Below are positions 54,940 to 63,540 of a stretch of 64,000 nucleotides of DNA, one piece after another. The notes under the pieces were generated by a model. The model saw only the letters and a list, made by a program, of their open reading frames with translations, had not been told where the DNA came from and searched no databases. Both the position numbers and the translations under genes were made by a program. The DNA comes from Dyadobacter arcticus (GTDB taxonomy: Bacteria > Bacteroidota > Bacteroidia > Cytophagales > Spirosomataceae). Position 1 is the first letter of the stretch; every line of letters starts with the position of its first letter. The stretch lies in the NCBI RefSeq assembly GCF_011762185.1, contig NZ_JAASQJ010000001.1, positions 124,001 through 188,000 on the forward strand. The letters are read 5' to 3'.

Positions 54940-55166
54940 GCAGCAGATTCAAGATTCTCTTCGTTTGCAATTATTTCAGCAGCATATTGAAGTGCGGCTT
55001 GAATAGAATCCTTTTCAAGAGCGGGATACATCCGTAACAGATCTTCAACAGAAGCCCCTTCTCCCAGTTTTCGAAGAATCAGTTCGACAGTAAGACGGGT
55101 ACCTTTTATAACTGGCTTACCCAGCATGATGCGATGATCAGATGTAATGAAATTTCTATAATCCAT
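54936..55166 (-). CDS. DUF433 antitoxin
   Basis: 76 residues. Typical DUF433 pattern: ITSDHRIMLGKPVIKGTRLTVELILRKLGEGASVEDLLRMYPAL, then a helix IQAALQYAAEII. DUF433 proteins are DNA-binding antitoxins usually encoded just before a DUF5615 PIN-like toxin. Here the toxin is an 18-codon stub, so this is probably an orphan antitoxin. Confidence 0.9.
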   Translation of the reverse strand: MDYRNFITSDHRIMLGKPVIKGTRLTVELILRKLGEGASVEDLLRMYPALEKDSIQAALQYAAEIIANEENLESAA

Positions 55167-55219
55167 AAGAGTAAGCTAGATCAAGCTAAAACTATCCAAA
55201 AGTTTTAAAACTAACAATC

Positions 55220-56491
55220 CTACATTTTGGTGCGTTCAGGCTGGGTGGCATCTGTTAAATTATCAGTAACAATATTTTCAGTTTCCTTCACATTGGCGAA
55301 TGCATACAGCATTTTGTCGCGGTCAAACTCCTTTTCATTATTAGCCAGCCAGATTGTCGCTACACCATTTCCGATAAAATTGGTAATGGCCCTGGCTTCG
55401 GACATGAAACGGTCAACGCCCAATAGTAACGCAAGGCCCTCGACGGGAATTACCTTAATAGCTGTCAATGTAGAAGCTAGCACCACAAAACCGCTTCCTG
55501 TTACCCCCGCAGCGCCTTTTGACGTAATCATCAAAATTCCGATCAAAGAAAGGATCTGGCCGAAAGTAAGATGCACATTGAAAACCTGTGCAAGAAAAAT
55601 CGTCGCCATAGAAAGGTAAATCGTCGTCCCATCCAGATTAAAGGAATAACCAGCAGGTACCACGAGTCCAACTACCGGTTTGGAACATCCCATTCGTTCC
55701 AATTTCACCATAAGAGAAGGCAACCCCGCCTCTGACGAGGAGGTACCTAATACAATCAGTAATTCTTCGCGAATATATTTGAGATATGACCAGAGATTGA
55801 TCTTGTAAGTCCTGAGAATCAGGCCCAATACACCAAAAATGAAAATCGCCATTGTAGCATAAACTGTTCCCATCAATTTGGCCAGCGGAAGCAGCGTATC
55901 GATCCCATACTTTCCAATGGTGAATGCCATTCCACCAAATGCGCCGATCGGGGCGAAGATCATCACAAAATGAAGCGCTTTGAAAACGTATTTGGATACA
56001 AAATTCAGCCATTCTATAACCTTATCTTTTCCCGAATACTTACTCAGAACCGTGCCTAATACAAGCGAAGCCAACAAAACCTGTAATGTTACATTATCCA
56101 GAAAGAACTGTAACCAACTGAAATCGTGCACTTTATTGGCATAAATAGAGATATCGCCCTTTTGCAGATTGCTGGTTACTACGCCATCCCCGGGCCTGAT
56201 GATATTAGCCACAATAATCCCAACAATCAATGCAAACGTAGTCACGACCTCAAAGTAAAGAAGCGCCTTGGCACCTACCTTTCCCACTTTTTTCAAGTCA
56301 CCCATTCCGATAATCCCGAGCGTAATGGTCAGGAAAATGATTGGATTGATAAATAGCTTGACAATTTGAATGAAACCTTTCCCTAAAAACTCCATCTCAA
56401 CAGCTTTCGCAGGAAAATAATGACCCAGCAAAGCGCCGCAAGTGATGGAGGTAAGTACCCAAAAGGTGAGGTTGGTAAATAACTTTTTCAA
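55220..56491 (-). CDS. Dicarboxylate/amino acid:cation symporter (DAACS family)
   Basis: 423 residues, polytopic inner-membrane transporter of glutamate or C4-dicarboxylates. The serine-rich hairpin reads GTSSSEAGLPSLM, the substrate/cation motif SFNLDGTTIYLSMATIF, and the second hairpin SKGAAGVTGSGFVVLASTL. The first codon is TTG at 56491; the next Met is about 33 codons on, inside the first helix, so TTG is favoured. Confidence 0.92.
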   Translation of the reverse strand: MKKLFTNLTFWVLTSITCGALLGHYFPAKAVEMEFLGKGFIQIVKLFINPIIFLTITLGIIGMGDLKKVGKVGAKALLYFEVVTTFALIVGIIVANIIRPGDGVVTSNLQKGDISIYANKVHDFSWLQFFLDNVTLQVLLASLVLGTVLSKYSGKDKVIEWLNFVSKYVFKALHFVMIFAPIGAFGGMAFTIGKYGIDTLLPLAKLMGTVYATMAIFIFGVLGLILRTYKINLWSYLKYIREELLIVLGTSSSEAGLPSLMVKLERMGCSKPVVGLVVPAGYSFNLDGTTIYLSMATIFLAQVFNVHLTFGQILSLIGILMITSKGAAGVTGSGFVVLASTLTAIKVIPVEGLALLLGVDRFMSEARAITNFIGNGVATIWLANNEKEFDRDKMLYAFANVKETENIVTDNLTDATQPERTKM

Positions 56492-56832
56492 TTTCAGCCA
56501 GATATAAGGTAAGGGACGAGCCCGGATAGTCCGGTTACGAAGAAACGGTAAGTTATGAATTTACAATAATAAAAGCCCCGCCTCCCGATTTTTGATGCGT
56601 GAAAACTAAGTATTTGCCAACTATTTATATTTCCAACGCTCACCTGCTTATCAAACTGACATGATGAAAAAAAATTTGTAAACATTTTATTAGATTTAAA
56701 ATCGTAATAATCAGTTTATCAGCATGTTAAATTCTATTTTTTGTAAACTTTTTTATTAATTTTTTAGATCAAGTTTAATTTTTCTACATTTGAAGATTGT
56801 TCGCTTCTGGAAAATTCACCTTATACTCACCA
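56492..56832. promoter_or_regulatory. AT-rich divergent regulatory region upstream of nrdJ
   Basis: A 341-bp spacer between divergent genes. It holds TACATTTG (56785-56792), a consensus -7 for nrdJ, and the 9-mer TTTGTAAAC twice (56675-56683 and 56740-56748). No cobalamin riboswitch features (B12 box, paired arms) were seen. Confidence 0.5.
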
Positions 56833-59382
56833 ATGGAAAAGATAAAGTCTTCTCAATCCGCCGCTACTTACACAACGGATGAAGCATACCAGGCTTCTCT
56901 TCAATACTTTAAGGGCGACGATTTGGCCGCCCGCGTTTGGGTCAATAAATATGCTTTGAAAGATTCTTACGGCGCAATTTATGAAGCCACACCGGACGAT
57001 ATGCACAAGCGGATCGCAAGCGAAATTGCGCGGATCGAGCAGCTTTATCCTAATCCGATGAGTGAAACCGAAGTGTTTGACCTTATTAAAGATTTTAAAT
57101 ACATTATTCCGCAGGGAAGCCCGATGACTGGAATTGGCAATCCTTACCAGATCGCCTCACTTTCCAATTGCTTTGTGATCGGCAACAATGGCGAATCTGA
57201 TTCGTACGGTGGCATTATGAAGATCGATCAGGAGCAGGTTCAGCTGATGAAAAGGCGTGGCGGTGTTGGTCACGATTTATCCCATATCCGTCCCAAAGGA
57301 TCGCCGGTTAAAAATTCCGCTCTAACTTCCACGGGTATCGTTCCGTTTATGGAGCGATTTTCCAATTCGACGAGAGAGGTGGCGCAGGATGGCCGCCGTG
57401 GCGCATTAATGCTTTCAGTGGCGATCAGGCATCCGGATTCGGAAAATTTCATTGATGCGAAAATGGAGCAGGGCAAGGTAACTGGTGCCAATGTTTCCGT
57501 GCGTATTGATGACGAATTTATGAAAGCCGTCGAGACAGGTGCTACTTATAAGCAGCAATATCCGGTTAAGAGCACGTCTCCAACGCATATCAAGGAAATT
57601 GACGCCACAGCATTGTGGAAAAAGATAGTCCACAACGCCTGGCAATCTGCGGAGCCCGGCATATTGTTCTGGGATACCATCATACGGGAATCGGTCCCTG
57701 ATTGTTATGCTGATCTGGGTTACCAGACAGTGTCGACAAACCCATGTGGTGAGATTCCGCTTTGTCCGTACGATTCCTGCCGTTTACTGGCGATTAACCT
57801 GTTTTCCTATGTTGATCATGCATTCACAAAAGAAGCAGCATTCAACTGGACGTTATTCAAAAAGCATGTAGCTGCCGCTCAGCGCATGATGGACGATATC
57901 ATTGATCTGGAATTGGAAAAGATCAATGCGATTCTTGAAAAAATTGACGCAGATCCGGAAGCAGATGAGGTAAAATTGGTTGAGCGGAACCTTTGGCTGA
58001 ACATTCAAACCAAGGCCGGAGAAGGCAGAAGGACAGGAATTGGTATCACAGCCGAGGGAGATATGCTTGCTGCGTTAGGCTTGCGTTATGGAAGTGATGA
58101 AGGAAATGAATTTGCAGTGCAAATTCACAAAACCGTCGCATTGGAAGCGTATCGCGGATCGGTGCATACCGCCAAAGAAAGAGGCCCTTTCACTATTTTT
58201 GATTCGGAGAGAGAGAAGAACAATCCTTTCATCCAGAGATTGAAAGAGGAAGATGCGCAGCTTTATTATGAAATGCTGGAATATGGCAGAAGAAATATTG
58301 CATTGCTGACCATCGCGCCGACAGGTACTACCAGTTTAATGTCCCAGACAACTTCGGGTATTGAGCCTGTTTTTCTTCCGGTTTATAAAAGAAGAAGGAA
58401 GGTCAATCCTAATGATAAAGACATTCGGGTTGATTTTGTGGATGAGGTGGGTGATTCGTGGGAAGAATATGTTGTTTTCCATCACCGTTTTCAGGAATGG
58501 ATGACGGTTAATGGTTATGATCTTACCAAAAATTACTCGCAAAAGGAACTGGACGATCTGGTTAAAAAGTCGCCATACTACAAAGCCACTTCCAATGATG
58601 TGGATTATTTAAAAAAGGTTAAAATGCAAGGTGCAATCCAGAAATGGGTCGACCATTCGATCAGTGTGACAATCAATATGCCGAACGATGTCACTGAGGA
58701 GTTGGTAGGGGAATGTTACATGGAAGCCTGGAAAGCAGGTTGCAAAGGTGTTACCGTTTATCGTGACGGTTCGCGTTCAGGCGTTTTGATCGCCAATACC
58801 GAAAAGAAGGAGGAAGAAATAGAGGGTCTAACGCCATTTCCTACCGAAAGACCGCAAACGCTGGAAGCAGACGTTGTTCGTTTCCAAAATAAAAAAGACA
58901 AATGGATTGCATTCATTGGTACCATTGATGGCAGGCCTTACGAGATCTTCACCGGTTTTGCTGATGATGAGGATGGTATCCTGATCCCCAGATGGGTAAA
59001 TGAGGGTTTGATCATCAAAAACCGGGAGGCTGATGGGAGCTCGCGTTATGACTTTCAATATAAAAATCCAAGAGGCTATAAAACCACCATTGAAGGTCTC
59101 TCGCACAAATTCAATCCAGAATACTGGAACTATGCCAAGCTGATTTCCAGTACATTACGTCACGGAATGCAGATTGAAAAAGTAGTAGATCTGATCAGCT
59201 CATTGCAACTGGACGAGGCAATCAATACCTGGAAAGCCGGGGTTGCCAGAGCTTTGAAACGTTACATTCCGGACGGAACGGAAGCAATCAAACAGAAATG
59301 TCAGAATTGTAACTCTACGAACTTGCTATATCAGGAAGGCTGCTTGACTTGTAAAGATTGCGGTTCGTCGAAATGCGGATGA
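56833..59382 (+). CDS. nrdJ: Adenosylcobalamin-dependent ribonucleoside-diphosphate reductase
   Basis: 849 residues from the ATG at 56833; a TTG 12 codons earlier coincides with the expected transcription start. It makes deoxyribonucleotides with a B12 radical. Cys113 (SLSNCFVIG) begins the active-site pair, NPCGEIPL holds the thiyl-radical Cys305 and catalytic Glu307, and TIAPTGTTSLMSQTTSGIEPVF is the phosphate-binding segment. The C-terminus has a zinc-ribbon-like KCQNCNS ... CLTCKDCGSSKCG that shuttles electrons. No oxygen-dependent nrdAB lies in the window. Confidence 0.95.
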   Translation: MEKIKSSQSAATYTTDEAYQASLQYFKGDDLAARVWVNKYALKDSYGAIYEATPDDMHKRIASEIARIEQLYPNPMSETEVFDLIKDFKYIIPQGSPMTGIGNPYQIASLSNCFVIGNNGESDSYGGIMKIDQEQVQLMKRRGGVGHDLSHIRPKGSPVKNSALTSTGIVPFMERFSNSTREVAQDGRRGALMLSVAIRHPDSENFIDAKMEQGKVTGANVSVRIDDEFMKAVETGATYKQQYPVKSTSPTHIKEIDATALWKKIVHNAWQSAEPGILFWDTIIRESVPDCYADLGYQTVSTNPCGEIPLCPYDSCRLLAINLFSYVDHAFTKEAAFNWTLFKKHVAAAQRMMDDIIDLELEKINAILEKIDADPEADEVKLVERNLWLNIQTKAGEGRRTGIGITAEGDMLAALGLRYGSDEGNEFAVQIHKTVALEAYRGSVHTAKERGPFTIFDSEREKNNPFIQRLKEEDAQLYYEMLEYGRRNIALLTIAPTGTTSLMSQTTSGIEPVFLPVYKRRRKVNPNDKDIRVDFVDEVGDSWEEYVVFHHRFQEWMTVNGYDLTKNYSQKELDDLVKKSPYYKATSNDVDYLKKVKMQGAIQKWVDHSISVTINMPNDVTEELVGECYMEAWKAGCKGVTVYRDGSRSGVLIANTEKKEEEIEGLTPFPTERPQTLEADVVRFQNKKDKWIAFIGTIDGRPYEIFTGFADDEDGILIPRWVNEGLIIKNREADGSSRYDFQYKNPRGYKTTIEGLSHKFNPEYWNYAKLISSTLRHGMQIEKVVDLISSLQLDEAINTWKAGVARALKRYIPDGTEAIKQKCQNCNSTNLLYQEGCLTCKDCGSSKCG

Positions 59383-59423
59383 TCATTTGGAATGTTGGGG
59401 TTGAAGGACTTACAAATAAATGA

Positions 59424-59454
59424 TTGACTCCCCTCAAAAAGATCATTACATTTG
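59424..59454 (+). promoter_or_regulatory. Promoter of tRNA-Pro
   Basis: TTGAC (59424-59428), then TACATTTG (59447-59454) after 18 bp; the tRNA starts 15 bp downstream. Confidence 0.75.
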
Positions 59455-59469
59455 CAACCCGAAAGAATA

Positions 59470-59543
59470 CGGGATGTAGCGCAGCTCGGTAGCGTACTTG
59501 CATGGGGTGCAAGAGGTCGCAGGTTCAAATCCTGTCATCCCGA
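59470..59543 (+). tRNA. tRNA-Pro (anticodon GGG)
   Basis: 74 nt. Acceptor CGGGATG pairs with CATCCCG, discriminator A at 59543. The anticodon arm CTTGC-ATGGGGT-GCAAG gives GGG, which reads CCC and CCU. The T arm has GGTTCAAATCC with CAGG/CCTG pairing. The 3' CCA is not encoded. A good terminator follows at once. Confidence 0.95.
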
Positions 59544-59544
59544 C

Positions 59545-59574
59545 AAGGCTTGGTCTTTTGATCAAGCCTTTTTT
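59545..59574 (+). terminator. Terminator of tRNA-Pro
   Basis: AAGGCTTG pairs with CAAGCCTT over a 10-nt loop and is followed by TTTT. Confidence 0.85.
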
Positions 59575-59583
59575 GGCTCTAGG

Positions 59584-59630
59584 CGGTCGCGTACTTGCAT
59601 GTGGTATATACTAAAGGTCGCAGGCCTGCC
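59584..59630 (+). pseudogene. Degenerate partial copy of tRNA-Pro
   Basis: 59584-59601 matches tRNA-Pro bases 59487-59504 at 17 of 18 positions (D-arm end through the anticodon stem start). GGTCGCAGG recurs at 59616-59624, matching 59515-59523. The offset is 97-101 bp. The anticodon-arm 3' side and the acceptor stem are lost, so it cannot fold as a tRNA. Confidence 0.75.
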
Positions 59631-59652
59631 TTCCCAACATTGATTATATGCT

Positions 59653-59815
59653 CTAATTTTTAGGAAAATGAACCGGGACATTATACCAGACTGCAACTGC
59701 GTGACCGCTCTGCTTTCCGGGACTCCATGCCGGCATATTTTCAATGACACGGGGCACAGGAGCTGATTCCGTCTCTACTTGCTGTGCGTAAGCTGAAATG
59801 CAACTTCCTCCGAAG
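59653..59815 (-). pseudogene. TonB C-terminal domain remnant
   Basis: The frame ends ENMPAWSPGKQSGHAVAV then WYNVPVHFPKN before TAG. MP-x-W-x-PGKQ-x-G and the VWYNVPVxF strand are the last part of Bacteroidota TonB C-terminal domains. Upstream residues (CISAYAQQVETESAPVPRVI) look like a signal-peptide end and mature start, but the frame opens inside the LytTR gene, so the 5' part is lost or altered. Confidence 0.65.
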
Positions 59816-59833
59816 GAAAACGATTGGTTAAAT

Positions 59834-60577
59834 TTACTCAATCCTCTTGGCAAATTCTTTTACATAACTTTCTCCGACAGGAATAACGTGTTTTCCAATG
59901 AAAATACGCTGTCTTTCAATGGATTCGATTTTGTCCATAGCCACAATGTAAGACTTATGGACCCGCATAAATCGCGGACCTGGCAGGACTTCTTCCATTT
60001 TTTTCATGGTCTGCAAACTTAAAATCCGTTCCGTTGGGGTATAAATGGAAACGTAATCTTTTAGGCCTTCAATGAACAGGATGTCCGTCAGGTTAATCTT
60101 GATGATCTTGTATTCTGTCTTGACAAATATAAATTCGGCAGCAATCGGACGGGCAGAAAGAATTGTCTCATTTTTAGGTGGTAATTCCTTGGATGGAACA
60201 GATACCGCATCAGGCGCAGGGTGAAATCGTTCCTGTGCTTTTTGGACGGATGATAAAAACCGTTCGAATGAGATCGGTTTGAGCAAATAATCGATCACAT
60301 CATATTCGTACCCATTTAAGGCATATTCCTGATAAGCTGTCGTTAAAATCGCTTTACATTTTCCATTTACCACACGCAGAAACTGCAATCCGGTCAAATC
60401 GGGCATCTGAATGTCAACGAAGGCCAAATCAACTTTTCCCTGCTGGATTAGCACCAACGCGTCCATCGCATTGTGGCACACTGCTACCAAATCTAGTGTT
60501 GACACTTTCCCTACATAATCCGAAAGAATGTCTGTCGCGAGTGGCTCGTCGTCCAGCACAAGGCACCGAATCGCCAT
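59834..60577 (-). CDS. LytTR-type response regulator
   Basis: 247 residues. Receiver with Asp9-Asp10 and phospho-acceptor Asp55 (LAFVDIQMPDL), then a linker of about 25 residues. The C-terminal LytTR DNA-binding domain (about 145-245) has IIKINLTDILFIEGLKDYVSIYT and PGPRFMRVHKSYIVAMDKIES. It follows its kinase gene by 3 bp, a classic YehT/YehU-like pair. Confidence 0.94.
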   Translation of the reverse strand: MAIRCLVLDDEPLATDILSDYVGKVSTLDLVAVCHNAMDALVLIQQGKVDLAFVDIQMPDLTGLQFLRVVNGKCKAILTTAYQEYALNGYEYDVIDYLLKPISFERFLSSVQKAQERFHPAPDAVSVPSKELPPKNETILSARPIAAEFIFVKTEYKIIKINLTDILFIEGLKDYVSIYTPTERILSLQTMKKMEEVLPGPRFMRVHKSYIVAMDKIESIERQRIFIGKHVIPVGESYVKEFAKRIE

Positions 60578-60580
60578 AGC

Positions 60581-61606
60581 TTAAAGGATTAGTTTTAGTT
60601 CACAAGAATAGCGGTCTGTTTCATCCCTAACCTGAAGGCTGTGCCGGTCCGGGTAGATCAGGTTCAGACGTCGCTCGACATTGACCATGCCTATCCCCCC
60701 GGCTTCATCCTTGTTTTTATCCGTTTTACTATTCTCGACATCAAACTGCATATTGTTCCCGCTTATTTGCAGGCTGATGGCCAGCGGGTGTTGATGGTCT
60801 TGAATATCGCCATGCTTAAATGCATTTTCGACCAGAGGGATCAGCAGCATTGGCGCGATTTGTTGTCCATTAATGTGCCCGTGCGTTTCGAAGTTTACAA
60901 AGGTTTCCCCAGGATACCTGAGCTTCTGTAAATCAATGTAGCTATCCAGGTATTTTAATTCTTTTACCAGATCTACTTTTTCTACATTGCTCTCATACAG
61001 CATGTACCGCATCATTTCGGCGAGTTTTAATACTGCGCCAGGCGCCTCATCCGACTTTTGGTACACAAGTGAATAGATGTTGTTCAATGTATTAAAGAAA
61101 AAATGCGGGTTGACCTGCGACTTCAAAAATTGAAGTTCGGTGATCAGCTTTTCCTCCCGGAGCATTGCTTTGGCCTTTTCATTTTTAAAGAAATCTTCCA
61201 CGGCTTTAAACACAAAACTGATGAGTACAGGCATTAGACAACTAAAAAGATTATCGGTTAGATAATAGCTGAAAGTAGTGCCTTTGAAATAATTCCCCAG
61301 GCCAAGCCAGTTCACGAACCAAACTTCTTCAATAGCATACCTTATAAAAGGGTGTGAGATATAAATGAAAAGTATCCCCAGTACGCCAAATGCATATTGC
61401 TTGCGTTCAAATGTGCGGTTCAGTATCCACAAGCAGACATAGGTTATAAAAAAGGTGCGCAAATAGTGCGAAAATGACAAAGGGAAGGTGAGAACTTCCC
61501 ATAATGACATTGTCTCGGCATGTTTAACATAGTCTTTAGACAACGTCATCGAAAAATAAACCAACCAGAACAGGCAGTGAAATATCAGTCTTTGGTTGCG
61601 GGTCAT
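60581..61606 (-). CDS. Sensor histidine kinase of the LytS/YehU type
   Basis: 341 residues. Four or so N-terminal hydrophobic helices (about 8-135) make a membrane sensor. The His_kinase domain has LKSQVNPHFFFNTLNNIYSL with the phosphorylated His168. The C-terminal ATPase has MLLIPLVENAFKHGD and GGIGMVNVERRLNLIYP (N and G boxes). Signal unknown. A 10-bp direct repeat lies upstream. Confidence 0.93.
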   Translation of the reverse strand: MTRNQRLIFHCLFWLVYFSMTLSKDYVKHAETMSLWEVLTFPLSFSHYLRTFFITYVCLWILNRTFERKQYAFGVLGILFIYISHPFIRYAIEEVWFVNWLGLGNYFKGTTFSYYLTDNLFSCLMPVLISFVFKAVEDFFKNEKAKAMLREEKLITELQFLKSQVNPHFFFNTLNNIYSLVYQKSDEAPGAVLKLAEMMRYMLYESNVEKVDLVKELKYLDSYIDLQKLRYPGETFVNFETHGHINGQQIAPMLLIPLVENAFKHGDIQDHQHPLAISLQISGNNMQFDVENSKTDKNKDEAGGIGMVNVERRLNLIYPDRHSLQVRDETDRYSCELKLIL

Positions 61607-61625
61607 TATCTTGTATTTAAAGGTT

Positions 61626-61673
61626 GGTTACGCTGCCTGGGCTACTTTGCAGTACTCCATATAGGTTACGCTG
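61626..61673. repeat. Direct repeat upstream of the histidine kinase gene
   Basis: GGTTACGCTG occurs at 61626-61635 and 61664-61673 (38 bp apart) directly before the kinase start. It might bind the LytTR regulator (autoregulation); this is unproven. Confidence 0.4.
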
Positions 61674-61735
61674 TTTGAATGAGTCAAGCCGTAAATGGAG
61701 TCCCACTTACGGCTAAACACCTGCTTAGCAATTGT

Positions 61736-62155
61736 TTACTTGATACCAATAAATTCATACGGAGCGCTGCCGTCGACCGGGGCCACCTTAACTGTTATCT
61801 GATTGTTACCGCCCTTACCGAGTGTAAAGCCGTTGGCGATCAATTCTACTTCGCCACCGCCGATATCCTTCAGAGCAATATTGTTGATAACGCCTTTGAT
61901 ATCATCAGAAGGGTTACCGTTGCTTACGTCAACAATTACCTGGGCCATCTCAGCCGACTCGGCAGACACTTTTATTGTACCTTTTGTGGAACCGTTCAGT
62001 GTGAAAGTTTTGCCGTCTTGTTTGAGGTAGGTCACTTTGTAATCCCCAGAAATGCGGGCGGATAATTCCGGGGCGGGATCTGCTTCTTTTTTAGAGCAGG
62101 CAGTAAGACAGGCGATTACAGTAAATAGTACGAGAATGCGATTAAATGTTTTCAT
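61736..62155 (-). CDS. Small lipoprotein, hypothetical
   Basis: 139 residues. Lipobox LTACSKK at about residue 20. The mature part is beta-rich (ISGDYKVTYLKQDGKTFTLNGSTKGTIKVSAESAEMAQVIVDV) and ends in YEFIGIK; it resembles small lipocalin-like Bacteroidota lipoproteins. No named family recognised. It lies upstream of the LytTR pair and may be a target of it. Confidence 0.7.
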   Translation of the reverse strand: MKTFNRILVLFTVIACLTACSKKEADPAPELSARISGDYKVTYLKQDGKTFTLNGSTKGTIKVSAESAEMAQVIVDVSNGNPSDDIKGVINNIALKDIGGGEVELIANGFTLGKGGNNQITVKVAPVDGSAPYEFIGIK

Positions 62156-62434
62156 TGTTTTGATTTGTTTAGAGTTTTGAGTTAGAAAAGTTTTTCATGG
62201 CCTTTTGAGCGATACAAAGTTGCATCGGACCGTTTCGAAACGCAGATGGAAATCGTCTTACAAGGGATTTGTCCCGACCAATCGGCTTTCGCACCGACCA
62301 ACGGGTTCGTCGGTAATTGCGAGGTAGTAATGAAGGGTGTTTGCTTTCGTCGTCGAAATGAGAGGGTTAGTCGATCTCTTTTATCTTTCTTCCTTTCGAA
62401 TTTGAAATTCGTGCCTTAATCCATCTATAAAAGC
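62156..62434. promoter_or_regulatory. Divergent spacer rich in palindromes and repeats
   Basis: This 279-bp spacer separates two divergent genes. It holds the perfect palindrome CGTTTCGAAACG (62231-62242), CCGACCAA twice at exactly 20-bp spacing (62274 and 62294), ACCGAC...GTCGGT (62293-62314) and CGAATTTGAAATTCG (62397-62411). Regulator binding is likely but unassigned. Confidence 0.45.
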
Positions 62435-63256
62435 ATGACCATGAAAATTATTCTCATTCAATTATTCGCCGCGTTTGCACTGCTTACCAATAGCATTGCC
62501 CAAAGTAATCCCGCCAAAACGGAAGTTTTGCTGGTCGGGGTGTTCCATTTCAACAATCCGGGACTGGATGTTGCCAAATTCAAAATAGATGACATGCTAA
62601 GCCAAAAACGCCAGCAAGAAATCCAGGAAATTCGTAATAACCTGGTCGCATTTAAGCCCGATGCCATTTATACTGAAATTAATTTGGATAATACCCAATG
62701 GCTGGACAGTACTTATGCCGCTTTCCAAAAAGACCAAAGCCCGTTGAAGACAAAAAAAAATGAACTTTACCAACTATCACTTGCGGTTGGGCATCAGCTT
62801 AAACTGCCAAAAATATATGCGAGCGATGCTAACGCTGATTTCCCTTTTGATTCCATGATGAACTCCATCAGGGAGGCAGGCCAAACACAATTGGAAAAAG
62901 AAATGGTTGAGCTGATGCACACGATAGAGCAGGAAATGAATAACCGACTCGCTACTCAATCTGTCAAAAACATTTTATTATGGATGAACAATCCGGAAAT
63001 GCGCCGCAAAGATTTGGGATGGTATATTAATAGCCCTACGCTCGCTGGGAAACTTAATAACGATATTGGTGCTACGCTGAGTGGGAACTGGCTGATGCGT
63101 AATCTGAAAATTTACAGCAATATTTTGAAGCAGCTCAAAGGAGATGAAAAACGGATCGTCATTATTTACGGCGCAAGCCATTGTGCCCCATTGGATTATT
63201 ATTTCTCCATGAATGACCGTTTCAAGCTGGTTCCGCTAGATACGGTGTTGAGATAG
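62435..63256 (+). CDS. DUF5694 family secreted protein
   Basis: 273 residues with a signal peptide (FAAFALLTNSIAQS). The mature part starts TEVLLVGVFHFNNPGLDVAKF, with FKPDAIYTEINLD and the late IIYGASHCAPLDYYF. This resembles TraB/GumN-like folds, in which an N-terminal G-x-x-H and a C-terminal G-x-x-H mark a metal site. DUF5694 function is unknown. A second ATG two codons on (62441) could be the start. Confidence 0.85.
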   Translation: MTMKIILIQLFAAFALLTNSIAQSNPAKTEVLLVGVFHFNNPGLDVAKFKIDDMLSQKRQQEIQEIRNNLVAFKPDAIYTEINLDNTQWLDSTYAAFQKDQSPLKTKKNELYQLSLAVGHQLKLPKIYASDANADFPFDSMMNSIREAGQTQLEKEMVELMHTIEQEMNNRLATQSVKNILLWMNNPEMRRKDLGWYINSPTLAGKLNNDIGATLSGNWLMRNLKIYSNILKQLKGDEKRIVIIYGASHCAPLDYYFSMNDRFKLVPLDTVLR

Positions 63257-63279
63257 GCAGAACATCTATTGCGCTTTCT

Positions 63280-63435
63280 TCACAACACCACATTAGCGGA
63301 CCTTTTCTGACGGCATTTATCACTGCAGTATTTAACTTCGTCCCATACCTTTTCCCATTTTTTTCGCCAGCTGAATGGCCTCCCACAAACAACGCATATT
63401 TTTTCTGGAAGATGTTGCTTTTTAATCTTGGACAC
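63280..63435 (-). CDS. DUF2256 small zinc-ribbon protein
   Basis: 51 residues, GTG start at 63435 (frame closed just upstream by TAA). The reading includes [19 protein letters not shown] and [15 protein letters not shown]: two CxxC/CxxxC pairs of a zinc ribbon, typical of DUF2256. It is too short for most ORF filters and in another frame gives only a shadow. Related genes often lie near photolyase-type genes; none is seen here. Confidence 0.8.
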   Translation of the reverse strand: MSKIKKQHLPEKICVVCGRPFSWRKKWEKVWDEVKYCSDKCRQKRSANVVL

Positions 63436-63540
63436 AATTTCGGTTGGTTACATTTGAGATTTTAATCCCGGCATAATATTTCTATACCAATCATAACATC
63501 AACATTCTTATGCCTTTATAGAAATTTTACGCAATAAACT

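Noticed and set aside
56492..56832. Cobalamin riboswitch before the B12-dependent ribonucleotide reductase
   Set aside because: No B12-box-like sequence or matching paired arms could be found; the region is AT-rich with only promoter-like motifs.
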